Assembly (NCBI RefSeq): GCF_000224145.3
Contig: NC_020176.2
Coordinates: forward strand, 930,693 to 994,692
From: Ciona intestinalis
Lineage: Eukaryota; Chordata; Ascidiacea; Phlebobranchia; Cionidae
Length of the DNA stretch: 64,000 nucleotides
Direction of reading: 5' to 3'
A program made the position numbers and the translations under genes. Shown here one piece after another: positions 1 through 11,659 of the stretch (positions within the stretch are counted from its first letter, which is position 1; each line of letters begins with the position of its first letter). Below the pieces are notes generated by a model, which searched no databases, was not told the origin of the DNA, and saw nothing but the letters and a program-made list of their open reading frames with translations.

Positions 1-210
1 CTTGGAATATAATGTGTTTACATAGAGTGTTTATACGTGTTGAAACGTGAATGCATATGGCTTGTAATATATGCCAAAAAAGATGGGATAAAACGTCAGA
101 ATTACAGTCGTTCGTTCAATTAGTAAATATATATCTGAAGCTAATAACGTTGTGTTTGGTAACCATGACATTACAGAAATATTTCTTACCAATACGTTTT
201 TGTTTTGCAG

Positions 211-2855
211 GAATACAACGGATTGTCGCTCGTGTGAGTAAATTTGACCTATATGTATAATATACATATGATAGTATATATCATGCATTCTGTATAAATC
301 CTATATTTGACATTTGTGATAATTAAAAATGCGCAATAAGAGCTTCATGGAGATACAATGTATTAGCTCTTAACTTAAATAACCGTGTTTGCTATATATA
401 GAGATTATAAAGACCCGACCACGTCACCGCGTGAAAATGGGGGGAAATTTCTTCTACACGGGGAAACCCCTCGTCCGACGTTGGACCTTAACTCTGTGCA
501 AGACGAGATCGAGAAAGTGAGATTATCCGGGGTTAATATCGACACTACGGGTGATACAACTGCTGTCGTAATTAAGGAGGGGATTACCCCACGGTGAGAA
601 CAATGTGTTGAGTTTTAGCATAGTACTCTGTTTTAGAGCAATATGGTTTTAGGCTTCGTTTATTACTAAATCTTTGTAACTCTATGGTTTGTTATTTCAA
701 GCGGTATACCAGCTTTTAATATACAATATTGTTAGGAGAAGATGGGGCACCTTTAGCGCATAATATCTAATCATCTTGATCGTGTTTTAAACAATGAGCA
801 ATGATCCATGTGGATCATGAGGATACGGTCTTATAATTCTACAAATGTTCTTTGTTTACTACCGAATTGTAAGAGGAAATAGAACAAAAACCGCCTCGCA
901 GGGCCCCACTTCTTGGATAATATAACAGCCCTGGTAAAACCATGGTTAGGTTTAATCAACTTTAATTTGATGTAACATCGTTAACTTCACGCAGTGGGAA
1001 CCGCAATCGATTCTCGTTCAAACTGGACGCATTCACCGCTCACTCGGCTCTGCGCGTCTCCTCCAACTACACATCGGTTGAATATGTCGGTTCCGAACGA
1101 AACGGTGTGACTGTAAGAAACAGTCAACCTTTTAACTCTGTTTCTAACAGGTAAGATAAATGTGTATGATTTGTATATTTAGCGACACATTAATAAGTAT
1201 GGGTTGCTTCATTGGTGACCAACTGAGATAAGTAGTGGGATTCTAAAACGTTTTTATGCATAACTCAAACGAAGTAATTGTCTTCTACGCTGTATATAAA
1301 AAAAGTGTGGAGGATATGGTGAATGACGTTAACACATATCCCATGTTTTCTAGTTATGGTTTTAACCATAAACAAAGATATCCAAGTGTATGATTCTGTA
1401 AATATCCTTTGTTCACAACCGAATAAGGCGAAAACAAAACACCGACCATCTTACCCCACCCTACTGTATAGCAATTATCGCACGTCAAAATGTTAGTCCT
1501 AACACGAATCATATATAGTGGGGTGGGGAAAGATGGGTCGCCTTTAGCACAAAATATATAAATATCCTGGTCGTGTTTTAAACAAACAACAATGGTCTAT
1601 GAAAGTTCAAGGACAAGGTTTTATAATTCTTTAAATGTTCTTTGTTTACTACCAAAATGTACGAGAAAATAGAATGAAATTGTGTCCCATCTTCCCCCAT
1701 CCTACTATATGTTTCACTATTCCCAGCAACCCTTATCAATCCAAACCACCCGGCTACCACAGTCTACCTAATGGTGTGGCAGCTGGTAGATTAAAACGAG
1801 CTCAATTCGCAACGGTGATCGGTGATTCTTCCATAACTCAGGTAACACAACCGGTAAAGTACAACAGTCTTAAAGTAGTTGCATTAGTAAGTCGAAATTG
1901 ATGATTTTCTGAAGTCTGCCCTTACATGTCCCCACCTATATAATAAATATAGTAGACGGCAAGCATCTTACGTTTTTCTTCAGACCTGAGACTTCACTGC
2001 CTGTGTAATACAGAGCTCCGTGCTACAATATCACTTTTCCGTGCGATAGCTTACTTGTATAGACTGTTTACAATTACCCTTATCAAATTGTACAGATTTC
2101 GTGATTTAGTTCAAACATGTTTTTCTTTCAGGGAAAACAGTATTGGGAAGTATCCGTTAACCGAAGCATGGAGTACAGGTTGGGAGTTGCTTACAAACAT
2201 ATGCAGGGGACGAAAACTTTGGCTGACGAACACAATTCATGGGCTTTGTGTCTAACTTACCCTGACAGGTATTTTGTAAGAGTAAATAAATCTATATCGT
2301 CCTGTATAGCGCCATGGTTTCAAATTTCTGATATGTGGTCAAAATATTTACAAAATAGCAATCGAGTACTCAACATATGCTGTAAAATACATTTTTTAAA
2401 AATAGCTATGTTGTCTAATAAAAACTCTTAGCACTACAAGTATATACTGCGCAATGATATCACACAGTTTGGCGAACAGTGACCGTAAAAGAATACGTGT
2501 ATATATATTTCGTTTCAATCGACTTTCACTTTGCCCATATAAATAGTCACAATTGATACCATGCCTTTGTCTCAGGTTTTCAGCAACACATAAACACCAT
2601 AAGGAATATATATTTGTACCAACACACGTAGCAGCACGAGCAACCAAAGTCGTCAGAATCGGTATTTTCCTCGATTACGAACGAGGGGTTTTATCATTCT
2701 ACAACGCCAGTACGGCGTCAGAGAAACGACACATATACACCTTTAGAACGTTTTTTAACCGACCGGTATGGCCCCTGTTGTCTCTCAGGCAAGGAAAACT
2801 GCAAATATTAACTGGGTTGGCGGTTCCACGAAACTTGGTTTGGAAGACAAGATAA
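211..2855 (+). CDS. FSD1-like SPRY (B30.2) domain protein, 3' part
   Basis: Six exons are visible: 211-233, 402-593, 995-1150, 1727-1841, 2132-2268 and 2576-2855 (TAA), all with GT/AG borders and agreeing phases, giving 300 residues of the C-terminus. The gene starts upstream of the window. The last four exons make a PRY/SPRY domain: FKLDAFTAHSALRVSSNYTS (PRY), GKQYWEVSV, then GIFLDYERGVLSFYNAST, the classic LDYE..G.LSFYN core, and a final TFFNRPVWPLLSL strand. Vertebrate FSD1/FSD1L, which carry coiled coil, COS box, FN3 and SPRY and associate with microtubules, have the same SPRY details (YWEV, GVAY, LSFYNA, HTF..F..P); those N-terminal domains would lie outside the window. The residues before PRY are low-complexity and unlike a TRIM. 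A 23-nt micro-exon lies at 211. Introns 2 to 3 hold MITE copies. An AATAAA at 3093-3098 could be the poly(A) signal. TRIM-type or other SPRY proteins are the alternative. Confidence 0.8.
727..915 (+). mobile_element. MITE copy, ~190 bp family
   Basis: Degenerate copy in an intron of the SPRY gene. It begins near GTTAGGAGAAGATGGGGCAC and keeps the family core (GTGTTTTAAACAAT, TGTTCTTTGTTTACTACC). Confidence 0.65.
1293..1468 (+). mobile_element. MITE copy, degenerate
   Basis: It starts TATATAAAAAAAGTGTGG and ends CATCTTACCCCACCCTACTG. The left side is strongly diverged and the right terminal repeat is well kept. Confidence 0.6.
1513..1713 (+). mobile_element. MITE copy, near full length
   Basis: TATATAGTGGGGTGGGGAAA opens it and CCCCCATCCTACTATATG closes it, as inverted terminal repeats. 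It ends only about 14 bp before the 3' splice site of the exon at 1727. Confidence 0.8.
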
Positions 2856-4048
2856 TATTTACAATTTTTCAAATTAGTTTCAATTTGTACACAGACGTAA
2901 TACATGTGCAGCACTGCCGCATTGTGAAGAGAAAAATAATAAATATTAAGGTTAAAATAAAAAACGAAAAATTTTAAAAGTACAGAAGAACATGCCAAAA
3001 TGTGTTTTCTATTTTTTGATTTGCTTTTACTTCATCTTACCAGTCCCACACCAAACTGGTAAGAAATTTACTGACTTTGTTTTTTGCATTCAAATAAACC
3101 ATAATAAAGAAGATGTCGTTCCGTTTCTTTCGGTTTCAAGCGTATTATTTTAACTCTCATCCCCAAATAGTATCATCTTTCGTATCGAAGAGACAAAATT
3201 CGACGGTATTTTCACACTCATTCAAGTCACTGTCATCCTCTCTGTCCTGTTATTGAACTGATTATATGCTTTCTACCAAATACAGGGTACGAAAATATAT
3301 TTTTAGCTTAATGAATTTCGTGGACCTCAGCACCGCTAAGCTACAACTATGCTAAATACTTTTGGTCTTATATTTTTACAGTTAAAGTTTATATGACGGT
3401 AATATTAAAAAAAGCATTGAACTCGTCAAATTTAAAAAATAACTTTTCGATAAAACCTGTTTGAGACGCACTTCTACAAACCGCCAGTATAAAATGACCC
3501 CAGCACTTTATACGAAAGATTGAGAACGACTATATATCAAATAAATGAGCTATATGCCATATCTTACCCTATTTCTCACACTCTTCTTGGAATGCAATGA
3601 TTCATCCTGTTTATTATTAACGTTGGCTACCTCGGGAACTTGTTGGAAACGTTCTTGGCTAACTGCTGTGTTGCTAACTTCATATTTGCCCTTTATTACG
3701 ACACTTTCTTTTCTAACAGCTAAAATTTGTTGGGTGTTACTGTTTCTTATTCTATGTGGGTGGGGACCTAAACTCCAGCCCTGGGACTCGTAAGTAAAGA
3801 ACTGGCTCATTACCCTGTCACCCAAAGTAAATAGATATAAAACAGATAGCTGATATCTATGTTCTTTGCTGTCACCCAGGGTGCTACTACCCATTATTTG
3901 AGTCACTGGGTTACAAATTATGTCCGCGAAGTGTCTCGCCCAAAAGTGCACGACTTTAAAGCGTTTTAAAACTACTAATAATAATGGTTTAGTATTTTAC
4001 AAATTCTTTTTATAGAAACGTCTATTTTACACGTAACTAATACTAAAG
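2856..4048. other. Intergenic stretch
   Basis: This is the 3' flank of the SPRY gene, AT-rich, with a likely poly(A) signal at 3093-3098. The open frames around 3545-3951 on both strands show no domain, signal or splice logic, and I see no gene in them. Confidence 0.5.
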
Positions 4049-4575
4049 TTAAGCAAAATAAAAACTATACATACGAGTAATTAGGTTCGGTACGACCGAA
4101 GCTGGTGTTCGACCTGGAGTTAACAGTTCATGAGTTCTGGAACAGATAGGGGTAAGACGGTTACGTAGCAATGTCGTTGAAACTGGTGTACGAGGCACAT
4201 TTTGATCAAGAAGATGTTCTGTTGCAAAAATAGTGCAGTTTTTGAATTTAAATACAACTAAGTTATACTTTAATACTCGCAATCACCCACAAAGTAACAT
4301 ACATGGTAAATCGCATAAACTGGCAAGAGGTGCTGTATATGAACACGTGTTATATCGACTGTTGTGTTTCGGCACGCGAGGATAAAGTTACATTTATTCA
4401 TTCTACCCAATTTTTTCAATACACAATAATTAGACACGCTTGAACCTGTATGATCGCTAAGAGCTGGTGTGTTCCAGTAAGGCGAGGAATTGTGTCTTGT
4501 AAACACTGAATTCCCTCGAAGCAGTGGCGTTCGGGGAACGTTTTGAGACGGTGAATCTGTAGCGCTTGCTCTCAT
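4049..4575 (-). CDS. Small threonine-proline motif protein (hypothetical)
   Basis: Two exons on the minus strand, 4407-4575 (ATG) and 4049-4218 (TAA), join in phase 1 and give 112 residues. I do not recognise the family. The sequence is basic, rich in Ser/Thr/Pro, and without hydrophobic segments. The heptapeptide QNVPRTP occurs twice, once in each exon (near residues 11 and 63), and further TP sites follow (RLTPI, LLTPGRTPAS), so it looks like a substrate of proline-directed kinases or a short linear-motif protein; that is inference. A SINE 3' part (4283-4415) fills most of the intron. The start is the first ATG of an open frame that runs straight into the repeat motif. It could instead be a fragment of a longer gene with upstream exons. 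Confidence 0.4.
4283..4415 (+). repeat. SINE fragment (3' part)
   Basis: It matches the 3' half of the full-length copy at 39747-40052: an ACCCACAAAGTAACATACAT start, a GGCAAGAGGTG segment, a CACGCGAGGATAAAGTTACA segment and an ATTCATTC tail. It lies in the intron of the TP-motif gene. Confidence 0.7.
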
Positions 4576-5655
4576 TACCTTTTACGTTGTTATTTCTGCT
4601 GTATTTATAATTAATAACTTATTTATTAAACATAAAAATTTCATCACAAAAAAATTCAAAAACTAATTCCAGGGTCACAAACCTGCTGAATATAACATCA
4701 TAATAATGACCGATTACGTAATCGACCGCCATTTTATGTTGAGACACAGACATCATATTTTCCCGGGACATGAAATATTTTTTACTTATTTTTAGTCTAT
4801 AATACAGCCACGTGTAAAACGTGTATATAATGCAAATGAATAGGCCTATTGCCTTTTAGTATCGATAGATAATTAACTCGAAACGAGAGCGAAAAGCATA
4901 TAGAGTACATAAAAATCAATTCGTCTGATATTTTATTTAGTTTGTAATTGTAATTGCTTTAATTTTTGCGACTGTGTTTGCGCAAAAAACAGATTGAATG
5001 GTGGATTAAATACGTGCCGTGGGCTTGAATTTGAATTAGCTTACAATGTTTACATTTTTACACCGCACTTCAAGAGCAGCTTAAATAAAGCGACCTTTAA
5101 AGGAGTCTGTGTTCGAAGCCTTTTAAAACTTCTATTGTTGCTCATTGTTCGCCAGGACAGTGTTACCTTTACCACCCAGCAGCCCCATACTCACTGTATT
5201 GATATATTGACTACAAGCACAACGGTCAACACTGTCAAGAATTGAAAAGAATCCACTTACATTATTGTGCGCGTGGCAGCCAAAACAAAAGGGTCGAACT
5301 ATTCATGTATAGTGGGTTACTTGATATGCTGTCAATGATAACAGACAGGGAAGGAATGAAGAGATGTTTCTGCACGAGTATGGATTTTCGTGTTACTTAT
5401 ATTGATGTAAATATGGATGATATTAAAAAAGGATTTTGCAAAAACATCGTTGTTACAACAGCGCAATGGTCTAGTGAAAATTAGTGCCGATAGCGAAACG
5501 TAGTTTAAGAGGACTTGTTTTAACGTATAGGTTGTCAAATACTTTGCAGTTTTTTACGTTTAAGAGGAATATAACATTTTCTATTTGTATGTATAAAACT
5601 GAACTCGGTAACCATTGTTTTTTTTACAAAAAACGCAGAAATAGCAATCTACGGC
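4576..5655. other. Intergenic, probable shared upstream region
   Basis: It separates the divergent TP-motif gene (minus) and the gene at 5656 (plus). It is AT-rich, and the open frames at 4994-5245 and 5242-5484 have no recognisable features. No clear TATA box or conserved block is obvious. Confidence 0.4.
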
Positions 5656-7532
5656 ATGGCAGCCGCGTGTTTTGGTTCGTTTGGTGACTACAAGTACATT
5701 AAACCACAGCCTGTTACGTCAGCTGAAACGGTCTGGGTGTCAAGGCCATACGATCCATTAGACTCGCGAGATTCGGCTCCAGTACCGCGACATAAAACAT
5801 TGGATTCTCCGAGACCTGTACACGACCTTCCAAAAGAATGGGTGAGGAATATATATGTCTGTGGAAATAAACTCTAAACGGTTTTGAATAACTGCCTATT
5901 AATAGTAAATTTTTGGATAATTAAACTTTTTATGTATGGCTTACAAATAGACAACATATAACTAACCAATAACCTCTAGTAGACGGACGGACTAATCCCT
6001 GTTCCCCGCACTGGACAATGTTTATAGTAGGGTGGGGGAAGATGGGACACTTTTCTTTTTATTTTCTCGTCCCATTTTGTAGTTAACAAAGAATCCTAAT
6101 ACTGTATTCTCACGACTTTCATTCACCGTTTCTAATTGTTTAAAATACGATCTGGATATTTGAATATTATGTGCTATAAAGGTGATCTTCTCCCATCCTA
6201 CTATATATGTAATTACGAGTTTTTTTTATACTGATTATAATTTGTTTTACTAACAGTTGCCCCTCCGAGAACGTTCACTACGTGAAACTTCAAGGAGGTC
6301 GGAAGAGAAGCATATTTACCCCTCACTCCGCACCACTAGGTGTGAAGATTGGTCAACTTTGAGGGAAATGCTTCCATCTCGCGGACGTCCGATGAGGATC
6401 GAACATCCAAAGTGGGGTACGGGTTTAGGGGGATCACCTGTAATGACGGTTGAACAAGATAAGAGAAACCCGATTATCACGAGCGCAATGTCAAGGTAAA
6501 GTTGCATATATCAGTACCTAAAAGGTTAGATGGGCGTATAGCGAACAAAAAAACTTTCGACCTGATTCACTCAATCAAATTAATCAATGTAAGTTACTTT
6601 ATCCTCGCGTGGTCGGTAAACGACAGTCGTTATAACACGGGTTTAACACCTCGTGCCAGCTTACGAGTTACCATGTATATGTTACTTTGTGGGTGATTAT
6701 TTTTTTGGGGTGTTTTTATCTATGGCTGATAATTTGGACAACCCATTAGTGACCACTAGGTTGGAGCAATTGCCGTTAAGTGTCTTGCCCAAGGGTACAT
6801 ACGCCCACAATGGTAGCAGCGAGCGCGCTAACCACTATGCCACGGCGCCGGTAAAAACTCACATATTTAATCGCCCACAAATTAAAACACAAGTGGTAAC
6901 TCGTAAGCGTCACGAGGTGTATGAAACAGATCATCCGTGAAATAGCTACTGACGTTGTACAGCCACGCGAGGACATATGAATCACAAATTATTTATTCAA
7001 ACAGAAGTTCTTCGATAACGTAATGTAAAATTGCTTATCTGACAAAACGGTGTCCTTGCGTACGGGTTGAATGCGCTTTTTCGAACGAATTAAAATTTAT
7101 CAAGACATTAACAGTAGTTGCCACACTCTACATAATCGGATTTTATAGTTCCAACTTTCACGTCAAAGTAATTATATAACCTTATCACCCGCAATACAAA
7201 GCGCGACTCGCATGTCAAATCTTTTATATAATATGGTGGGGGAAGATAAGACACCTTTCATCCTATATTTTTGTCCGATTAGGTAGTAAACAATAAACAT
7301 TCAAAAAAATATAAAACCGCATCCTCACGACCCTCATAAACCGTTGTTAATTGTTTAAAACGATATTTGGATATTATGTGCTAAAAGGTGTCCTGTCTTC
7401 CTCCACCCCACTGTATACATGGAACTGTTAAACACAACAGATCACTGTTCATCAATTACGTTAAACCAAGTTTTGTATTGCAGATTTGTGGACGAAATGC
7501 ATCTCACACACCGGCAGTTCAAGATGTATTGA
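5656..7532 (+). CDS. Uncharacterised 157-aa basic protein
   Basis: Three exons (5656-5841, 6257-6495, 7484-7532 ending TGA) keep phase and give 157 residues. I do not recognise the family. The N-terminus MAAACFGSFGDYKYIKPQ precedes stretches rich in Arg, Pro, Ser and Trp (VSRPYDPLDSRD, DWSTLREMLPSRGRP, HPKWGTGLGGSP); there is no signal peptide, membrane segment or coiled coil. Short, basic, Pro/Trp/Tyr-dotted proteins of this look are common among ciliary microtubule inner proteins, but that comparison is impression only. Intron 1 contains a MITE (6024-6209). Intron 2 holds a SINE in reverse orientation, another SINE fragment and a MITE at 7227-7418. The start was chosen because it is the first ATG of the exon-length open frame. 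Confidence 0.5.
6024..6209 (-). mobile_element. MITE copy, opposite orientation
   Basis: Terminal repeats TATAGTAGGGTGGGGGAAGA and TTCTCCCATCCTACTATATA flank the family core (TAGTTAACAAAGAA, CGTTTCTAATTGTTTAAAAT), read in the opposite sense to the 1513 copy. Confidence 0.8.
6573..6860 (-). repeat. SINE, minus orientation, B box lost
   Basis: It is the reverse complement of the 39747-40052 SINE. The 5' end (CCGGCGCCGTGGCATAGTGG read on the minus strand) is at ~6860 and the 3' end at ~6585. Against the full copy about 35 bp holding the RNA polymerase III B box is missing near 6820. Confidence 0.8.
6890..6995 (+). repeat. SINE fragment
   Basis: Diverged 3' part: GTGGTAACTCGTAAGCGTCA, CACGAGGTGTATGAAACAGA, CCACGCGAGGA. 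Confidence 0.6.
7227..7418 (-). mobile_element. MITE copy
   Basis: It is bounded by TATAATATGGTGGGGGAAGA and TCCTCCACCCCACTGTATA, lies in the second intron of the 5656 gene, and ends about 65 bp before its last exon. Confidence 0.75.
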
Positions 7533-8652
7533 AAGCACTTAATAGTTTATAATAACGTTTTGTTTTGTATTTAACCTGTTTGAAGAAATACAGCAGTTGC
7601 GATGATAATTAAAGTATTCAGAAATTCGTTTCTTTAAATATATAAGATAAATTAAAGATACATAAAGCTATTGATAAAAGCTGTAGAAGAAATTTTCAAT
7701 AGTTAAAACAAAGAAAAGAATTACCTTAACGCTGACGCATAACTACGGTGTTATTTAGTGCCTAAATAATTACAATAAACTGGGAAAGTTACAGTGAACA
7801 TTGCTGTCATGTTTGGGGAAGTAAGTATTCAGTACAAAAAAAATGAAAACGTTTACATTTGTTTTAAATTGGTCAATCAAACTAATGTATGGTTGGTTGG
7901 TGTTTAACATCCACAATAAACAAGTTACTGAACAGTTATTTCTTTAAGCTGTGATCAACTACGATAGGTGATTAATACTCATTACAAAGAAGTTTATCGA
8001 TAACCATTGGATATATTATTTCATTCATATATAAGGTGTGGTTCCGAACATCCATGTTATAACCCACCGAGGTATTAAAACAATTCCTACAGTTGATATG
8101 GCTGGTTAACACAGTAAAAATGCAACTATAAGTTATATAGTAGAGTGGGAAAGATGGGACAACTTTAGCACAAGGAATAAGGATACAGTTTTATAATTCT
8201 TTAAACGTTCTTTGTTTACTAGCAAATGGGACGAAAAAATATATAGGGTGTCCCATCTTCTTCCACCTTACTGTGTTATCTTTGTGAGAAAAACAAGGCA
8301 AATTTTGTTGCATAGAGGTTTAAAATTTTGATTTAAAATATTAGTTGCACAAAAAATGGCCAACTAAAACAAAATTAATAAATATATGAACATTACCCTT
8401 TTAAAAAATCGACAAATTGGTCTTTGGTAATTATTAGTATACTTTTGATAAAACAAAAGTTTCCAGTATAACATTTTGACATTTACAATTCTTAAACAGG
8501 TAAGATCTTTAGATTAGAACGGGGAAGTCTATTTGAAAGGAAATAAAGAAACAATACTTCAAAATAATAAATTACCCCAATATTGTTAACCAATAAAGAT
8601 TATGTTATCAAACTATGATAGAAAAAAAGTTTACTCAACAACTCAAGTTTAC
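7533..8652. other. Intergenic between convergent genes
   Basis: It lies between the 3' ends of the 5656 gene (plus) and GDPGP1 (minus). It contains a short MITE (8136-8276) and is otherwise AT-rich with nothing recognisable. Confidence 0.5.
8136..8276 (+). mobile_element. MITE copy with internal deletion
   Basis: The ends are TATAGTAGAGTGGGAAAGAT and CATCTTCTTCCACCTTACTG. The central AACGGTCTATGG part is missing, so the copy is ~140 instead of ~190 bp. Confidence 0.75.
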
Positions 8653-11600
8653 TTAGTTTAATTTGGCTTCTACATCCTGTACTATCTGTTGGAAGACGGA
8701 ATCTTGTAATCTGACTTTATCATACACTTTCAACATACCATCTTCACTCAAACTATGATACTTTTCCCCAGTAAACACATGACCAGCCAACTCACAAGCT
8801 CCCATTGCCATTTTTATATCTGCTTTTATATCATGCAACTTTTTTCTTGCCCACAGAAAAACACGAATAACAGGAAAAGTAACTTCTGAAGCAGCTTCTA
8901 AAGTTGTGGAATCTGGAATTAGGAAAAAAGTGAATACAAGGAAGTAACTGATTTATATTTATCCTTGCGTGACCAGCCAACAACAATCTTTGTTCTTTTG
9001 GTGTGTTCGTTTTAAACGCCCATAATGGTAGCAGCATTGAGCCCCAAACCCATAACCTTTGGGTTATAGGCAGGCAATTTTACCACTGCCGTGACAAATG
9101 TAAAAGGGCTTTAAAGAAAAAATCTTCCCACCTTTACTTTTGATAATCACCACGTTATGTGCAATATCTTTTTCTACAAAGTAATCAGTGATCTTGGTGA
9201 GGTCATAAGCAGTCAATGTGATGTCATCAGCAGAGGAAATCTAATAAAAATTGATATGAACAAATATGAGAAATAAGCTGATGATATATTTAAAAACACT
9301 TTTTTTGTATAAGTTAAAAAAAAACTTAATTTAAAGTGTAGAACAGTGGTTCTTATAATTTTTGGTCTGTACAAATACTTCTTTAATAGCTTTAGCCATG
9401 TGGTGTAAAGCACATCTGTAACACATATCAAATGCTATTGATAATTGATAGCATTTGTAAAATTTAAAGTCAGAATTAATTTCACACATGAAAGTCAACA
9501 TAATATACCTTGGCAGGTTGGCAGTCAAATCTTTTCCTAACAATCATAGAACTTAGGAGAACATATGGAAAAACATTAACTCACTGTAAACATGAATGCA
9601 GGAACAGGTAACTCTTTGCATAAAACACAGTTTTTGGAAATTTTTAAAGTTTTGGTAAAAGTTTGTTGAAGCATTGGTAATGTAACGTGCTGTTTTTCAT
9701 CTGAAACAACATTTAAAAAAAGTAAAACAAATATATATGTGACTACAAACGGTAAACACACATGCAATGCCTATGGCACTAGGTGTAACATGGTACAACC
9801 AGTAAAAAATGGGTTACCCTGCTTTACCCATGGCTCCCTGAGTTCATAAGCAATACAGGTGAATTAAGATTATTAAACAAAAAGATGAAGCACTGATAGT
9901 GCAATGATCAGCCTATTGCGCAGTTGTCCCGCATACCAAAAATTTATTTGCAGCACACATACACTTTGTACCTTTTCAACTTGCGGGTGCCCTGACTTTT
10001 CAAGTACGCTAATGACCATAACTCACCATTAATTTTAGGCATATAGTAACAATGTAGATGCAAATGATTGACAGATGCTTGACCACACATACTGTTAAAC
10101 ACAGTCACCAAAGTTTTATTTCGACTTAACGCCTGGAGTTCTAATGCCAACTTTATTCCATCCACCGCCATGATTTGTGGTCTGAAAAAAAGAATTGTTT
10201 TGATATATTAGAAATCAAGATGGATAGTTTGACTCTAAGGGGTACTTGGTATCACGTAGGTGGTTTTATTAAACACTATCTTACATACAGACTAACTAGT
10301 GGAAAAGAGGTGTATGAAATAAATTAATAAAACACCTGTGATTTTATAAAGACTGCCATTGCCCCATCTTGCAAGGATAATTAACGTTTATTCATTCATT
10401 CTTTTAACATAAACATCACAAAAATATGTATTGTATATTATCTTAATTTTTTATTCATAATTCATACCTACAGTTGTTGTTTTAAAGATAAAAATAGAAA
10501 GCAAATAGTAATTAACATCTAACCTGCATGAGTTTGGATCAGGCACAATAAGGGAATGACATTTGGCAAAAGGACTTACATTAACAACACACGAGCCAAC
10601 AAGGGTGCGAGAATGTCCATCTTTTTTATAAATCTACAAGTAATAAATGGTGTATATTAGTTAAAGTGTAGCTTGTTATACATAAAATGATATCCACTAC
10701 TGCAAAAAACTATTCAAAGCTTGAGCTATATCATAATGCAATTTTTTTGAGAACCCCATATTAAAAGTATTGGTGCAATATAAAAGTTTGCATAATGCAA
10801 AAAAGGTATATAAAGTTAAAGATGAAAGTTACTGCATACATACTCAACTATTCAAGTGAAATAAAACATCTTACATTGAAAAGAAGTTCATTTTGTTTGA
10901 TTTTGGTAAAGTTGAATTGATCTGGATTGAAAGGCAAAGAAACGTTATTGAAAACCTGAGGTTTTCTTCTGTTTGACGTTCTCTGTGTATTTAGTTGTGC
11001 AACTATACCTAGTGGACCCGGCACTCTGCGACATTCTATCTGGCAGAACAATAATATATTAATATTATACTACCACAAAATGTTATGCTCAGAAAAAACA
11101 GTCGCCAAAACCTAAAAAAATAAAAAAAACGCCACGTAAATTGAAAAAAAAGATCTTAAAAATACACGCAAAGTACTTTTTTTATGAAGTGGAACAGAAG
11201 ATATCATGATTTAAAACAGTCATATATATGGCATATAAAAAAAACAAATGTAAAAAGAGTAAAACACTCTCTGCTGCATGATGATATACAGCAGTGTGGG
11301 GTTATGAAATTGGAGTAAAAAAAAATGCGTATTGTATATACCTATTATGTGCTGGTTGTCTGATACAATTTTAATCGCCCCTATTAAACATTAAGAAAAA
11401 CGTAGAAAGTACTAATTATTTTGTATTTATAACAACGAACTATAGGTGCAAGAAACCAGCACATATATAATTACTGTACCTTTAATTCGTAGTTGCTAAC
11501 CGCATTTGATTGCGCAATTTCCCAAGTTTTAACCAGAAGGTCGTCGAAATTAAGCGTAACTCCATTGGTAATATCTGATGTAGACACTCCGAATGCATGG

Positions 11601-11659
11601 TTCAAATCGTACTGATCATAAACAAACGTTCTGTCGTCCATGCCCGCCCCTTTCTCCAT
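8653..11659 (-). CDS. GDPGP1: GDP-D-glucose phosphorylase 1
   Basis: Seven exons on the minus strand (11480-11659, 10875-11039, 10524-10633, 10027-10181, 9585-9700, 9132-9240, 8653-8912) keep phase throughout and give 364 residues; human GDPGP1 has 385. The enzyme phosphorolyses GDP-glucose to GDP and glucose 1-phosphate in the cytosol, thought to remove a misformed sugar nucleotide. Family hallmarks are present: PGPLGIVAQLN with FNPDQFNFTKI after the N-terminus, VSPFAKCHSLIVPDP, and the HIT-like catalytic motif SVNHLHLHCYY (His at about 191, 193 and 195), then a C-terminal PVIRVFLWARKK and ACELAGHV. The start ATG at 11659 opens the first exon; no upstream in-frame exon is needed for length. 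Introns carry SINE pieces. Assignment is firm; GalT-type relatives lack this arrangement. Confidence 0.93.
8950..9085 (-). repeat. SINE 5'-part fragment
   Basis: Within a GDPGP1 intron. Segments CTTGCGTGACCAGCC, GCCCATAATGGTAGCAGC and a decayed box region resemble the reverse complement of the SINE head. Confidence 0.5.
10265..10402 (+). repeat. SINE fragment, diverged 3' part
   Basis: In a GDPGP1 intron: AGAGGTGTATGAAATAAATT, GACTGCCATTGCCCCATCTT, AAGGATAATTAACG and an ATTCATTCATTC tail. Confidence 0.6.

Noticed and set aside
3550-3951. 133-aa minus-strand frame
   Set aside because: No domain, no coding bias and a repeat-like sequence on its 5' side; not supported as a gene.
9343-9400. Further hAT-like ends (CAGTGGTTCTTATAATTTTT; also CAGTGATTCTTAACTTTAGG at 43676)
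   Set aside because: Only single ends are visible, with no opposite end or target duplication.
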